A DNA stretch of 8,086 bases from positions 1-8,086 of the forward strand of contig JANWJI010000004.1 in the NCBI GenBank assembly GCA_025449515.1, in the 5' to 3' direction. Positions within the stretch are counted from its first letter, which is position 1, and each line of letters begins with the position of its first letter. The DNA is from Nitrososphaeraceae archaeon. GTDB lineage: Archaea; Thermoproteota; Nitrososphaeria; Nitrososphaerales; Nitrososphaeraceae. Below are positions 1-6,251 of this stretch, piece after piece. The notes beneath the pieces were generated by a model that saw only the letters and a program-made list of their open reading frames with translations, had not been told where the DNA came from and searched no databases. The position numbers and the translations under genes are program-made.

Positions 1-360
1 AATGTATTTAAAGAAAGTACAAAGATTTCGTTCACAGCAGCTTCTGAGACTGCACAAAAGCAGATACCTAATGGCACAATATTAGGCGGTCATTTAGGAG
101 TAACACAAGGATACTTGACATACACATTCTTTGTAGTAGATCCTAACAAACAAACTGCATACAGAGTAATCATAGATGCAGGGAACGGTAAAGTACTATA
201 TACATCACAGGGTCTTCCAATAGGTCCATTTAGTCAACAAGGATCACCACGAATGTTCGGATCGTTTGATGGGTTACGACAGTTTGGACATTGGAATGTG
301 GCACATTGGCCATTTGGAGTAGGAGGATTTTGGCATGGGGGATCATTTGGTCACTTTTGA
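1..360 (+). CDS. PepSY-like domain protein, C-terminal part (5' end outside window)
   Basis: The frame is open from base 1 to a TGA at 358-360 and gives 119 residues, so the gene begins upstream. A TTG at 115 could be called as a start, but the same frame is already coding-like before it, so it is probably internal. Residues about 14-75 (TAASETAQKQIPNGTILGG, then strands around TYTFFVVDPN and AYRVIIDAGNGKVLYTS) have the PepSY pattern: a helix followed by a small beta sheet ending in a D-x-G-x-G-K-V-L turn. PepSY domains are usually exported or membrane-attached and are thought to modulate partner proteins; that role is inferred from the family. The last 40 or so residues differ, being rich in Gly, Phe, Trp and His (HWPFGVGGFWHGGSFGHF), and may be a flexible or metal-binding tail. 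The end overlaps the next gene by 26 bp in another frame, suggesting co-transcription. The signal peptide, if any, is not visible. Confidence 0.7.
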   Translation, partial: NVFKESTKISFTAASETAQKQIPNGTILGGHLGVTQGYLTYTFFVVDPNKQTAYRVIIDAGNGKVLYTSQGLPIGPFSQQGSPRMFGSFDGLRQFGHWNVAHWPFGVGGFWHGGSFGHF

Positions 361-844
361 CCATTTATCTCATAAGCAGACAATGAGACAGGCAGACTAT
401 CAAGATCGATGGGGCAGAAATTTGATCAACATTAACTTGAACCATGAAGTGCATGCAAGACTTGATCGAGTGTGGAGCATTATTGCAGATGTCGACAAGG
501 AGCCATATTTCTGGCCCAGTCTGAATACTGTAAATAATATTAGTAAGAATGGTAACATAATAGAAAGAGAGATTACGGTCGGTTTCAAAAATTCCAAGAG
601 CTGCCAGACTGTAGTGTTTAATCCCAGAAAATCAGTAGAGGTATTAATTACTCGAGGGCCTGTAAGAGGTATTAGAAGTATAACATTGAACTCATCTGCT
701 CAAAATAATAATGCTACAATGATTAATATTTCATGGAACATAGATCTGTCTAGCATTCCTATTTCGGATAGGACATATGTAAGAAATAATATTGAGAAAG
801 AAACAACGGAAGCACTGAACAGATTAGCAGAGGTAGCAGAATAA
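335..844 (+). CDS. SRPBCC / START-like (polyketide cyclase-dehydrase type) protein
   Basis: The 169-residue product has a START/Bet v1-like layout. A first strand (ININLNHEVHA) leads into a helix with the typical R-V-W-x-I-I-A-D-V-D-x-E-P-x-x-W-P-S segment (about residues 45-63), then antiparallel strands (IIEREITVGF, KSCQTVVFNP, KSVEVLITRGP, ATMINISWNIDLS) and a long C-terminal helix (YVRNNIEKETTEALNRLAEV). This fold makes a hydrophobic pocket for lipids or other small ligands. Thaumarchaea carry many short single-domain copies of unknown ligand, so no substrate is proposed. The start at 335 lies inside the preceding PepSY-like gene. An in-frame ATG at 383 (residue 17) would remove the overlap and still keep the whole domain, because residues 1-16 look unlike the family. 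Neither start has a clear ribosome-binding site. The 335 start is kept because it is the longest; the 383 start is about equally likely. Confidence 0.8.
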   Translation: MGDHLVTFDHLSHKQTMRQADYQDRWGRNLININLNHEVHARLDRVWSIIADVDKEPYFWPSLNTVNNISKNGNIIEREITVGFKNSKSCQTVVFNPRKSVEVLITRGPVRGIRSITLNSSAQNNNATMINISWNIDLSSIPISDRTYVRNNIEKETTEALNRLAEVAE

Positions 845-947
845 GGCTAATGGCAGATAATTCAAATGAATACTTCATATTGTAATTGTCTTATAATAGG
901 GTCCTAATTTTTAGCGATGCTACATTTGCTGAATGCAGATTCCAATA

Positions 948-1134
948 TCAGTAGTAATATTTACTGCTTTCAATTCTTCTGATTATGGATAAAATATTCT
1001 TAAAAGCTAGATAAATGTAGACAATTTTATTTTCATACGATTTCAGTACCTCATCTTCTATTCTTCCAGTTTAAGGATAATGTCTATACTATCTGTGACA
1101 TACGCGAATGTCCCAGCCCTTCTCTTGCAATAAA
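948..1134 (-). pseudogene. Decayed coding remnant downstream of the PfkB kinase, family unknown
   Basis: No intact gene lies between 845 and 1134, but the minus strand reads as protein across a frame break. Frame one runs from about 1134 to a TAG at 1058-1060 and includes RAGTFAYVTDSIDIILKLEE. Frame two is open from 1070 to a TGA at 948-950 and includes DEVLKSYENKIVYIYLAFK. Joined near 1060 they make a continuous alpha/beta-like segment followed by a hydrophobic helix, which is unlikely in random AT-rich DNA. No start codon or named family is recognised. It lies immediately after the kinase stop codon on the same strand and may be the leftover end of a former downstream gene. The alternative is chance open frames, which is quite possible at this length. 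Confidence 0.33.
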
Positions 1135-2121
1135 TTATTCCAAAATGGTCCTTGGACTTAATTTAAGATTTTGCTTGATTTCAAGTATTTCCTGAAGTGT
1201 AGGACTTCCACGAATATTCTCTCTTGTAGATTTGATTGCTCCAGATACATTGGCGGAAATTAGTGATTCGATATCATCACTTCCAAGAATTTTCATGGCA
1301 GCAAACGTTCCTATAAAAGCATCACCTGCACCAGCAGTATTTAGTATTTTGGCGCGATTGTCATTAGTCATATTTCCTATTTTGGCAGCTGGGATGGATA
1401 CTATCTTTTTCCTATTTGCAAATATACATCCATTTTCTCCCATTGTGATTATTACATTGCTATCCAATTTGATATTACTTAGAATAAGCTTGCAGGCTGA
1501 AATAGGATCACTGATGCCAGTTAGGTTTACACATTCTGACTCATTTACGATTATGTAATCAGTATTCATGATTGCGATTTGAAGGTCCTTGATACCTTTG
1601 AGGGATAAGAGACCTGGAGCCCATAAACTTATCTTCTTCGCTATTTTTGAAAGTGACAAGATCCTGTCAGCAACTGAAAAAGGCGGATCTACTACTATTA
1701 TTAGATTTGAATTGTTAATATATCTATGAACATTCTTAGAATAGATGACTTTTTCGCAAAGTAAATCATTAGCCTGCTTGTAAGTTAAAATGAAATTTCT
1801 TCCTTTAGGATCGACTACGATATATGCACGACCCGAAGGAGCATCCTTTGTAAAATATAGCAGGTCAGTCACTATACCTTCAGTTCCAAGAATATGAATC
1901 TGTTTCTTTGCTATATTGTCCCTACCCAATGCTCCAAAAATTGCTACATTGTTAGATCCGAGTATTCGTGATGAGGCAATTGAGATATTTGCTCCTTTTC
2001 CTCCAGGAACCTCCTTGATCTTTTTTATTCTAACTTCTTCTCCAGGAGAAGGTAGTTGTTCGACAAATAAAATAGTATCCCAATTTATAGATCCAACAAC
2101 AATACTCTTAGTAGGTGTCAT
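1135..2121 (-). CDS. PfkB-family carbohydrate/nucleoside kinase (ribokinase-like)
   Basis: The 328-residue product has the full set of PfkB/ribokinase landmarks and the usual length. An N-terminal strand (SIVVGSINWDTI, residues 6-17) starts the Rossmann-like fold. The substrate-binding di-glycine motif GGKGAN is at 40-45 and an FGALGRD segment at 62-68. The NxxE motif for Mg/phosphate binding is N193-E-S-E196. A TMGENG turn is at 226-231. The signature NTAGAGDAFIGTF is at 261-273, with D267 as the expected catalytic base. Such enzymes transfer a phosphate from ATP to a sugar, nucleoside or related alcohol in the cytoplasm. The sugar cannot be told from sequence alone; ribokinase, fructokinase-like and archaeal nucleoside kinases are all possible. 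The ATG at 2119-2121 is the only start that keeps the first strand. An AT-rich ATTTAAA lies directly before it, too close to serve as its own TATA box. The gene stands alone on its strand. Confidence 0.92.
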   Translation of the reverse strand: MTPTKSIVVGSINWDTILFVEQLPSPGEEVRIKKIKEVPGGKGANISIASSRILGSNNVAIFGALGRDNIAKKQIHILGTEGIVTDLLYFTKDAPSGRAYIVVDPKGRNFILTYKQANDLLCEKVIYSKNVHRYINNSNLIIVVDPPFSVADRILSLSKIAKKISLWAPGLLSLKGIKDLQIAIMNTDYIIVNESECVNLTGISDPISACKLILSNIKLDSNVIITMGENGCIFANRKKIVSIPAAKIGNMTNDNRAKILNTAGAGDAFIGTFAAMKILGSDDIESLISANVSGAIKSTRENIRGSPTLQEILEIKQNLKLSPRTILE

Positions 2122-2291
2122 ATTTTAAATACCAAATCGTCGTACTGACATTCTTTTTGACGTTATTGAATCTCAAGTTTGTGATCATTAAAACAGATTC
2201 GATCTCATATATAATTGGGTATATTACTATCCATAATTAGTAGCAATTAAATTGGTCACGAATACCGAATTATTTGCAAAGGTTTATTCTT

Positions 2292-2355
2292 AAATACGTG
2301 GAAATTCAGTTGGCTAGACATACATCTAGCCTCTAAATATTAAAATACGTGGAAA
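2292..2355. repeat. Direct repeat pair flanking a perfect hairpin
   Basis: The 13-bp sequence AAATACGTGGAAA occurs at 2292-2304 and again at 2343-2355, 51 bp apart. Between them is a perfect 7-bp inverted repeat, GGCTAGA (2312-2318) and TCTAGCC (2325-2331), with a 6-base loop CATACA. The unit sits in the non-coding stretch upstream of the PfkB kinase and about 60 bp from the HxlR-type remnant. It could be a two-site operator, a structured small RNA or a trace of an inserted element; the sequence does not decide. No coding sequence overlaps it. Confidence 0.6.
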
Positions 2356-2411
2356 ATTTTACTCATTTGCCGACCTTAAGTTTTATCCCTGGTATATAGA
2401 CATGCTTTATA

Positions 2412-2534
2412 CTAGTCTTTTGTATATTTTTTCATCCAATTTAATAGATAGATAACAGATTCTACCAACTCCTGTCCTTTAGTTGTTAATCTGTATTCTA
2501 CTCTTGGTGGAATTTCGTTGTATGTCATCTTTTA
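2412..2534 (-). pseudogene. C-terminal remnant of an HxlR-family winged-helix regulator
   Basis: Reading the minus strand, a TAA at 2532-2534 is followed by Lys and then 38 codons from ATG 2528 to a TAG at 2412-2414. The peptide begins MTYNEIPPRVEYRLTTKG and ends with a helix containing LLNWMKKY. This matches the end of HxlR/MarR-like DNA-binding proteins, whose wing carries the near-invariant Y-x-E-x-P-P-R-V-E-Y-x-L-T-x-x-G followed by a helix ending in a Trp. The DNA-recognition helix that should precede it is not detectable in any minus frame upstream (2535-2760). The gene is therefore a truncated remnant, with the in-frame TAA just ahead of the wing. A 38-residue protein from the internal ATG could not bind DNA in the normal way. 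Confidence 0.75.
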
Positions 2535-3407
2535 CCCATAAATCTTTTCTAGGAATTCATGCGTTTCGTTGAGGATGCATTTCTTTGTTCATTCTACAAG
2601 TTTAAATCTGTGTTTAACTCACATTTGATAATAAGAGCATCTTAAATCAGAGGATGATACTATCACGTGAATATAGGTTTTGAGCCCTCTCTTTTGCATC
2701 CATATTCATCCTGATTTTTCATTATCTTCTTGTGGCTTTATCATAAGCCGCTCTTAGTTGATAATAATGATCCACATTACCATAATAATAATAATTGGTG
2801 ATGATGCTGTTATTGTGCAAATGTCCTGCTTTTTCATCATAAGAAAGTTGCTAAAACTATTATTACATGATCGTTGTAGTGTAAGTCTTAACTCCTGGTC
2901 GCAAACACTCGAGCCTACTGGCAGTTGTTTCATGCATTGATTAACCAAATTATTACTTGCGATATTGGCTTCATTAAATGACTTTAGTAGTCCTTGATAT
3001 ACATTCCACCGTCCCCTAAAAAGAAAATCCTTATTCCGATGCCGAACATCCCTTTTGATGGCATAGCACTTTTTTTATTTGTGATCAATTAGTTATACAA
3101 GAACTACCTATTAACAATTGGTCAAGCTTCACAATGTTTATACAAAACTGTAGTGCTTAGTATGCGACATCACACTTACAATACAGCATTGGCTGTTTTG
3201 GATGGAGTTATTCAGCTTGGCAAGACCATTTTATCCTTTCAATCTAGATAATTCCAGATGGCTAAGTTACTATTCCCACGTGTTTGATTTTGTCTAAATA
3301 GATTCTTCTTTCTACAGAATTCCTAGTGCATTTATGGAAAAGAATTGGTGGCGTGACAATCAAGTGTTCATAACCTACAAATACGAAATTTTCTAAAGAT
3401 TTAAACA
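2535..3407. other. Long stretch with no recognisable gene
   Basis: About 870 bp carry no frame that looks like a real protein. Present are an ATA/ATT-rich microsatellite-like patch around 2758-2798, which alone produces Ile-rich open frames on both strands (2754-2948), and two short open frames of uncertain meaning. One is 26 codons on the minus strand (2984-3064, ATG start, Gly/Phe/Ile-rich). The other is 29 codons on the plus strand (3162-3251, starting MRHHTYNTALAVLDG), preceded by TTTATA at 3137-3142 at a spacing that would suit a leaderless transcript. Neither resembles a family I know. Together with the remnants on either side, the stretch reads as eroded sequence. Confidence 0.5.
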
Positions 3408-3880
3408 TTAGTATTTCTTTTTTGAAATTTCAATCTCTTGTAGAGTCAATTTCAAATATTCTTTAATATCATCTTCTTGCATAGATGATTCGACATCAGT
3501 TTTTTCGAAGACATACTTTGATTCATCAGAAAAATGTTTTGCAATCGTTATAATCCTATTTTGAATTTCTGTTTCCATTTGTGACGTTGCAATTTTATCT
3601 AGCATTACTGATTCTCGTTCCATAGTTTGTTTCATAGATCTACGCAAGTTGATATCATTAGCAACAGAAATTGCCGAAGAATATATTCCAACTAGGAGAA
3701 GATAAGATCCAAGTCCTAAAAAGGATATGCTAGCAAGTCCGAATGGCGGATAATGCGCAAGATCAAACTGGTGATCTGATTTGAAGAAAATAATAAGATC
3801 ACACCGTATGCCGAGATGGTCATATAGTCTTTTACTGCATGATGCCTAATCCGCAAGTAGTCAAATGGCTGAAGGCTTCT
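3408..3880 (-). pseudogene. Frameshifted C-terminal part of a thaumarchaeal multi-pass membrane protein
   Basis: Two minus-strand frames join into one protein. Upstream, from 3880 to about 3750, the frame includes HHAVKDYMTISAYGVILLFS then SNQITSLILRI, a membrane helix. Downstream, from about 3755 to a TAA at 3408-3410, it continues HYPPFGLASISFLGLGSYLL, then LVGIYSSAISVANDINLRRS and a charged cytoplasmic tail of about 80 residues rich in Glu, Lys and Met. The Y-P-P-F-G-L-A turn between two hydrophobic helices, followed by G-I-Y-S-S-A-I-S-V and a basic stretch, is what I recall from a membrane-protein family common in soil ammonia-oxidising archaea, whose function I do not know. A single missing base in the ATTATCC run near 3749-3756 explains the break. 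The frame is closed by a TAA at 3881-3883, and the N-terminal helices are not recoverable between 3884 and 4030. The TTG at 3647 that opens a 79-codon frame is internal and would make only the tail. Confidence 0.72.
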
Positions 3881-4106
3881 TTATAAAGTTTGGATCCTTT
3901 GCCATCATGTTTCAGGCTTCTGCTGGTCTTTGAACTAATTATATTACTACGATAAGCCGTATTAGATAAGCTATAAATATTTTATTTGTGTTCTTTTGCC
4001 TTTCAATTAAGAAATTTAAAAAAGAATTAGGAATTAGATAATGACCGGTTTGTCCAGTCTTTTCTGATTGTTACTATTATCATAGTCTAGATTGTTGCTT
4101 GTATGA

Positions 4107-4517
4107 TTATCCGCTGCTACCGCCAGAACTACCACCGCTGCTACCGCCAGAACTACCACCGCTGCTACCGCCAGAACTACCACCGCTGCTACCGCCAGAA
4201 CTACCACCGCTGCTACCGCCTCCTCCATAGGTAGAACTAAAGCAATCTTTTATTTGCTGTTTTGTCGCAGAACCGCCTGTCGCACCATCAGAAAGACATT
4301 TCTGGAATTTGTCATAATCACTCTTGGATGAACTGCTACTACTGCTACTAGTGCCACCGCTACTAGTGCCACCGCTACTAGTGCCACCGCTACTAGTGCC
4401 ACCGCTACTACCGCCGTCCTTCTTTGCGAATGCAGGGCTTGCAATTGCGATTGATGACGCTAATAGTGCTGCAGCGATCGTTATAGCAACAATTGACGTT
4501 ATTTTTGATCTATTCAT
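4107..4517 (-). CDS. Small secreted Gly/Ser/Thr-repeat protein
   Basis: The 136-residue product starts with a clear signal peptide: basic MNRSK, a hydrophobic core of about 20 residues (ITSIVAITIAAALLASSIAI) and a likely cleavage after A31 in SPAFA-KK. The mature part has four SSGGT-type repeats and a serine run (about 36-64), a compact segment at 65-95 with two cysteines (C74 in KFQKCLSDG and C92 in IKDCFSS) that may form a disulphide, and a C-terminal tail of about nine GSSG repeats to the stop. The layout suggests an exported, probably extracellular or wall-associated, flexible protein; Ser/Thr richness would allow O-glycosylation. Both are inferences and I recognise no named family. It is a single gene with its own TATA box. 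A six-T run on the transcribed sense strand at 4018-4023, about 84 bp past the stop, could end transcription. Other open frames across the repeats arise only because the repeat contains no stop. Confidence 0.82.
   Translation of the reverse strand: MNRSKITSIVAITIAAALLASSIAIASPAFAKKDGGSSGGTSSGGTSSGGTSSGGTSSSSSSSSKSDYDKFQKCLSDGATGGSATKQQIKDCFSSTYGGGGSSGGSSGGSSGGSSGGSSGGSSGGSSGGSSGGSSG
4111..4220. repeat. 24-bp tandem repeat, four full copies plus a partial
   Basis: The unit CCGCTGCTACCGCCAGAACT followed by ACCA starts at 4111, 4135, 4159 and 4183, with a 14-base partial copy at 4207-4220. Copies appear identical, which points to recent duplication or gene conversion. The unit is a multiple of three and encodes GSSG-type repeats in the secreted protein on the minus strand, so gain or loss of copies would change tail length without a frameshift. 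Confidence 0.9.
4351..4410. repeat. 15-bp tandem repeat, four copies
   Basis: GTGCCACCGCTACTA is repeated perfectly at 4351, 4366, 4381 and 4396. It encodes the SSGGT repeats just after the signal peptide of the secreted protein. This is a separate array from the 24-bp one, with a different unit and codons, although both encode Gly/Ser-rich linkers. Confidence 0.9.
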
Positions 4518-4542
4518 CGTTTTCTCGTAACTTTTTCATCTC

Positions 4543-4550
4543 ATATAAAA
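4543..4550 (-). promoter_or_regulatory. TATA box of the secreted repeat protein gene
   Basis: On the minus strand the sequence reads ACTTTTATATGAG, with TTTTATAT centred about 30 bp before the ATG at 4517. Archaeal transcription normally starts about 25 bp downstream of the TATA centre. This would place the 5' end a few bases from the ATG, giving a leaderless or nearly leaderless mRNA, in keeping with the lack of a ribosome-binding site. Confidence 0.6.
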
Positions 4551-4800
4551 GTATTGACCACACTATGCAATAGGCCAGAAATTGAGCTTTTTTGGGGCTT
4601 TAGTAGGGATTAGATATTAGTTAGAGGTATTGATTACCTAATTGTTATAATTGGCGAGCAAATAATTAAGATATTGCTTTCCTACTAATTACTCGAATTA
4701 CAGATCTTCAAATGAAAATTCTTGGATCGTTTAGATAAATAGAAATAACCAATATAAACTGCGACTAGCAAACTAGATTAAGAAAAGGTAGGCAAAACTG

Positions 4801-4920
4801 GTGCTGAAGAGTATGATTTCATCAGACGTAGATCTAATGGAGTTACATCAAATCAATCAACAAATTTTTCTATTTATAACGAGTAAGAACAAGACAGATG
4901 ATATCAATGCTCGATCTTAA
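4801..4920 (+). CDS. Possible small ORF ahead of the broken membrane-protein gene
   Basis: A 39-codon frame runs from GTG 4801 (or ATG 4813, giving MISSDVDLMELHQINQ and onward, 35 residues) to TAA 4918-4920. It overlaps the ATG of the following pseudogene (4907) by 14 bases. A TATA-like CAATATAAACT lies at about 4750-4760. The peptide is hydrophilic with one short hydrophobic stretch (IFLFIT). I recognise no family. It may be chance; the stretch 4551-4800 before it shows nothing else that I can support. Confidence 0.2.
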   Translation: MLKSMISSDVDLMELHQINQQIFLFITSKNKTDDINARS

Positions 4921-5224
4921 CCTAACATTACTTATTTTTTCGACAGCATTTAATGGCATCCTTGCAGGCACGAGTTTAGATTAGTCCATAAAAAAATTGC
5001 CTTCACGCCATTAAATAGGACCAAAGGCCTTTTCCATATACAGCCAAGCAGCAGATCTTGGTAACGGAAGAATCTGGTATTCTATAATAGGTATAGGAGC
5101 GGCTCTGCTAACAGTTTTAGCTGCTATCAACACTTTCTTTCTACCTGGCGAAAAGCCGTATTCAACACCAGTTTATATTGCTGCTATTTTGTCAATGTCA
5201 TCGATAAATGAATATGCAAAATAA
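4907..5224 (+). pseudogene. Small multi-pass membrane protein gene with two in-frame stops
   Basis: From ATG 4907 a single frame reads as protein to a TAA at 5222-5224, interrupted by TAG at 4982-4984 (codon 26) and TAA at 5012-5014 (codon 36). The first segment (LTLLIFSTAFNGILAGTSLD) is a membrane helix. After the first stop comes SIKKLPSRH, then after the second IGPKAFSIYSQAADLGNGRI, a helix WYSIIGIGAALLTVLAAINT and a further hydrophobic part (PVYIAAILSMSS). I recall the same pattern (a helix ending in G-x-S-L-D-x-S, L-P-x-R-H-x-I-G, A-D-L-G-N-G, a second helix) in short integral membrane proteins of thaumarchaea, resembling DUF1772-type proteins in layout; the exact family is uncertain. 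About 70 codons stay open after the second stop, so the loss looks recent. The last 10 residues (INEYAK) may already be out of frame with the original C-terminus. Stop-codon readthrough is unlikely because two different stops are used. Confidence 0.72.
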
Positions 5225-5343
5225 CAAAGAAGAAAGCCTTTACGTGACGACTTAACATAATTCAACTAGAAACTTGTATTATGATACTACCAGTGGATTT
5301 GATTTCTGAAAGGAACTTACATTAGCATATTATCGATAAATAA

Positions 5344-5358
5344 CTGTAGCAACTACAG
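5344..5358. repeat. Short perfect hairpin upstream of cdvB
   Basis: CTGTAG (5344-5349) and CTACAG (5353-5358) are perfect inverted repeats with a CAA loop, about 90 bp ahead of the cdvB start. It might be an operator or an end-of-transcript structure for the broken gene upstream, but at six base pairs chance is possible. Nothing else stands out in the 225 bp between 5225 and 5449 except a weak TATA-like CTTTTATTCATATA near 5386-5399, which would suit a start of transcription near 5417. Confidence 0.3.
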
Positions 5359-5432
5359 CGAGAAACAGCTTAAGTTCTTAAACAACTTTTATTCATATAC
5401 CCACTGAATAACTGATTTGTGCAACTTGATAT

Positions 5433-5438
5433 GAGGAG
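5433..5438 (+). promoter_or_regulatory. Possible ribosome-binding site of cdvB
   Basis: GAGGAG lies 11 bases before the ATG at 5450 and could pair with the anti-Shine-Dalgarno CCUCC of archaeal 16S rRNA. The spacing is longer than ideal. With the TATA-like sequence near 5386-5399 it implies a leader of about 30 bases, unlike the leaderless secreted-protein gene. Confidence 0.4.
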
Positions 5439-5449
5439 TATATCGTAAT

Positions 5450-6151
5450 ATGTCATTTGGAAATAAATGGACTAGATCACAATCACAATATGGGAAAAGT
5501 GTAAGCGAGAGTGTTAAGAATAAATTATCTGAGGGAATAAAATCATCAGAGCCTTTAAAACTAAGAATCGAAGAGGCTCAAAAGAAATTACAAATGCAGA
5601 TTTCCAAGTTAGACGCGATATCTACGAAGATGTATGAAAAAGACAAGTTAATCTTTAATCGTGTCGTTCATGCGGTTCAAAATCATGATGGTAGGTATGC
5701 TAAATTACTATCCAATGAATTATCACAGGTTCGTAAAATGAATAATATGGTTGAATCTACAAAGTTGGCATTGGAACAAATACAATTGAGATTAAATACA
5801 ATGACAGAGCTTGGAGATGTAGTTGTCACTCTAAGTCCAGCCATGTCTGTCATAAAGGGAATACAAGGAGGTTTGTCATCTATGATGCCAGAAGCAGATC
5901 AATCGTTTGAACAAATATCAACATTACTAGGCAATATAATGTCAGGGACAACAGATCAGATATCTTCTTCTTCAGGAACAAAAATTAGTGATGTTGGTGA
6001 TATGATGAGATTAGATGATGAGGCCATCAAGATTATGGAGGAAGCTACTGCAACTGTAACAGAGGACACAAGGAGTAAATTTCCGGATTTACCACCTCTT
6101 GATGGTAAGCAAAATCCTAAGCGAACTGAGAAATCTGCCTCTATATATTAG
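5450..6151 (+). CDS. cdvB: ESCRT-III-like cell-division protein (CdvB family)
   Basis: The 233-residue product has the ESCRT-III/Snf7 layout. A basic N-terminus (KWTRSQSQYGKSV) precedes a long helical hairpin (about 34-125) with KLRIEEAQKKLQMQISKLDA, then K-M-Y-E-K-D-K-x-I-F-N-R-V-V-x-A, the region where Cdv proteins are most conserved. A further helix includes VRKMNNMVESTKLALEQIQL, followed by TELGDVVVTLSPAMSVIKGI. Residues 145-208 are acidic, with the autoinhibitory-type helix RLDDEAIKIMEEATATV. A short proline motif KFPDLPPL at 210-217 resembles the MIM2 motif that docks onto the MIT domain of the CdvC/Vps4 ATPase. No winged-helix domain follows, so by length it is like the CdvB1/B2-type paralogues. 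CdvB polymers constrict the membrane at division in Sulfolobus and thaumarchaea. cdvA and cdvC are not in this window, and thaumarchaeal cdv genes are often dispersed. A T-run terminator follows, so it is probably monocistronic. Confidence 0.88.
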   Translation: MSFGNKWTRSQSQYGKSVSESVKNKLSEGIKSSEPLKLRIEEAQKKLQMQISKLDAISTKMYEKDKLIFNRVVHAVQNHDGRYAKLLSNELSQVRKMNNMVESTKLALEQIQLRLNTMTELGDVVVTLSPAMSVIKGIQGGLSSMMPEADQSFEQISTLLGNIMSGTTDQISSSSGTKISDVGDMMRLDDEAIKIMEEATATVTEDTRSKFPDLPPLDGKQNPKRTEKSASIY

Positions 6152-6162
6152 CAAACATAGGA

Positions 6163-6171
6163 TTTTTTTTT
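6163..6171 (+). terminator. Poly-T terminator after cdvB
   Basis: Nine T residues in a row begin 12 bases after the cdvB stop codon with no strong hairpin before them, which is the usual form of an intrinsic archaeal terminator. It should largely separate cdvB from the next gene, which has a TATA-like ATTTATTATAAATT at about 6178-6191 of its own, 60 bp before its ATG. Confidence 0.6.
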
Positions 6172-6251
6172 GAAATATTTATTATAAATTAGTCATTATA
6201 GTGATGGTCTTGATTCTATAGGTAGAATAAGGACAAGTATGTAATTTCAGT

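Noticed and set aside
400..597. 65-codon minus-strand frame
   Set aside because: It is antisense to the SRPBCC gene, which has clear family features.
1232..1558. 108-codon plus-strand open frame, and another at 1916-2128
   Set aside because: Both lie antisense to the PfkB kinase, whose motifs are clear. Their peptides look like reverse reading of a real gene.
2754..2948. Open frames of 60-64 codons on both strands
   Set aside because: They depend on an ATA/ATT microsatellite-like patch giving Ile runs and have no family-like pattern, so they were left as chance frames.
3162..3251. 29-codon leaderless small protein candidate
   Set aside because: A TATA-like TTTATA is suitably placed, but the peptide matches nothing known and the surroundings are eroded. 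It is mentioned only in the region note.
4034..4228. Ala/Val/Leu-rich minus-strand frame across the tandem repeat, with similar frames at 4250-4444 and 4324-4530
   Set aside because: They are repeat-encoded shadows of the secreted protein. Only its frame has a signal peptide and a TATA box at the right distance.
4111..4410. Possible CRISPR array
   Set aside because: The repeats are head-to-tail without unique spacers and are in frame within a coding sequence.
4982..5014. Pyrrolysine/selenocysteine-type recoding of the in-frame stops
   Set aside because: Two different stops (TAG and TAA) occur only ten codons apart and no recoding element is seen, so simple inactivation is more likely.
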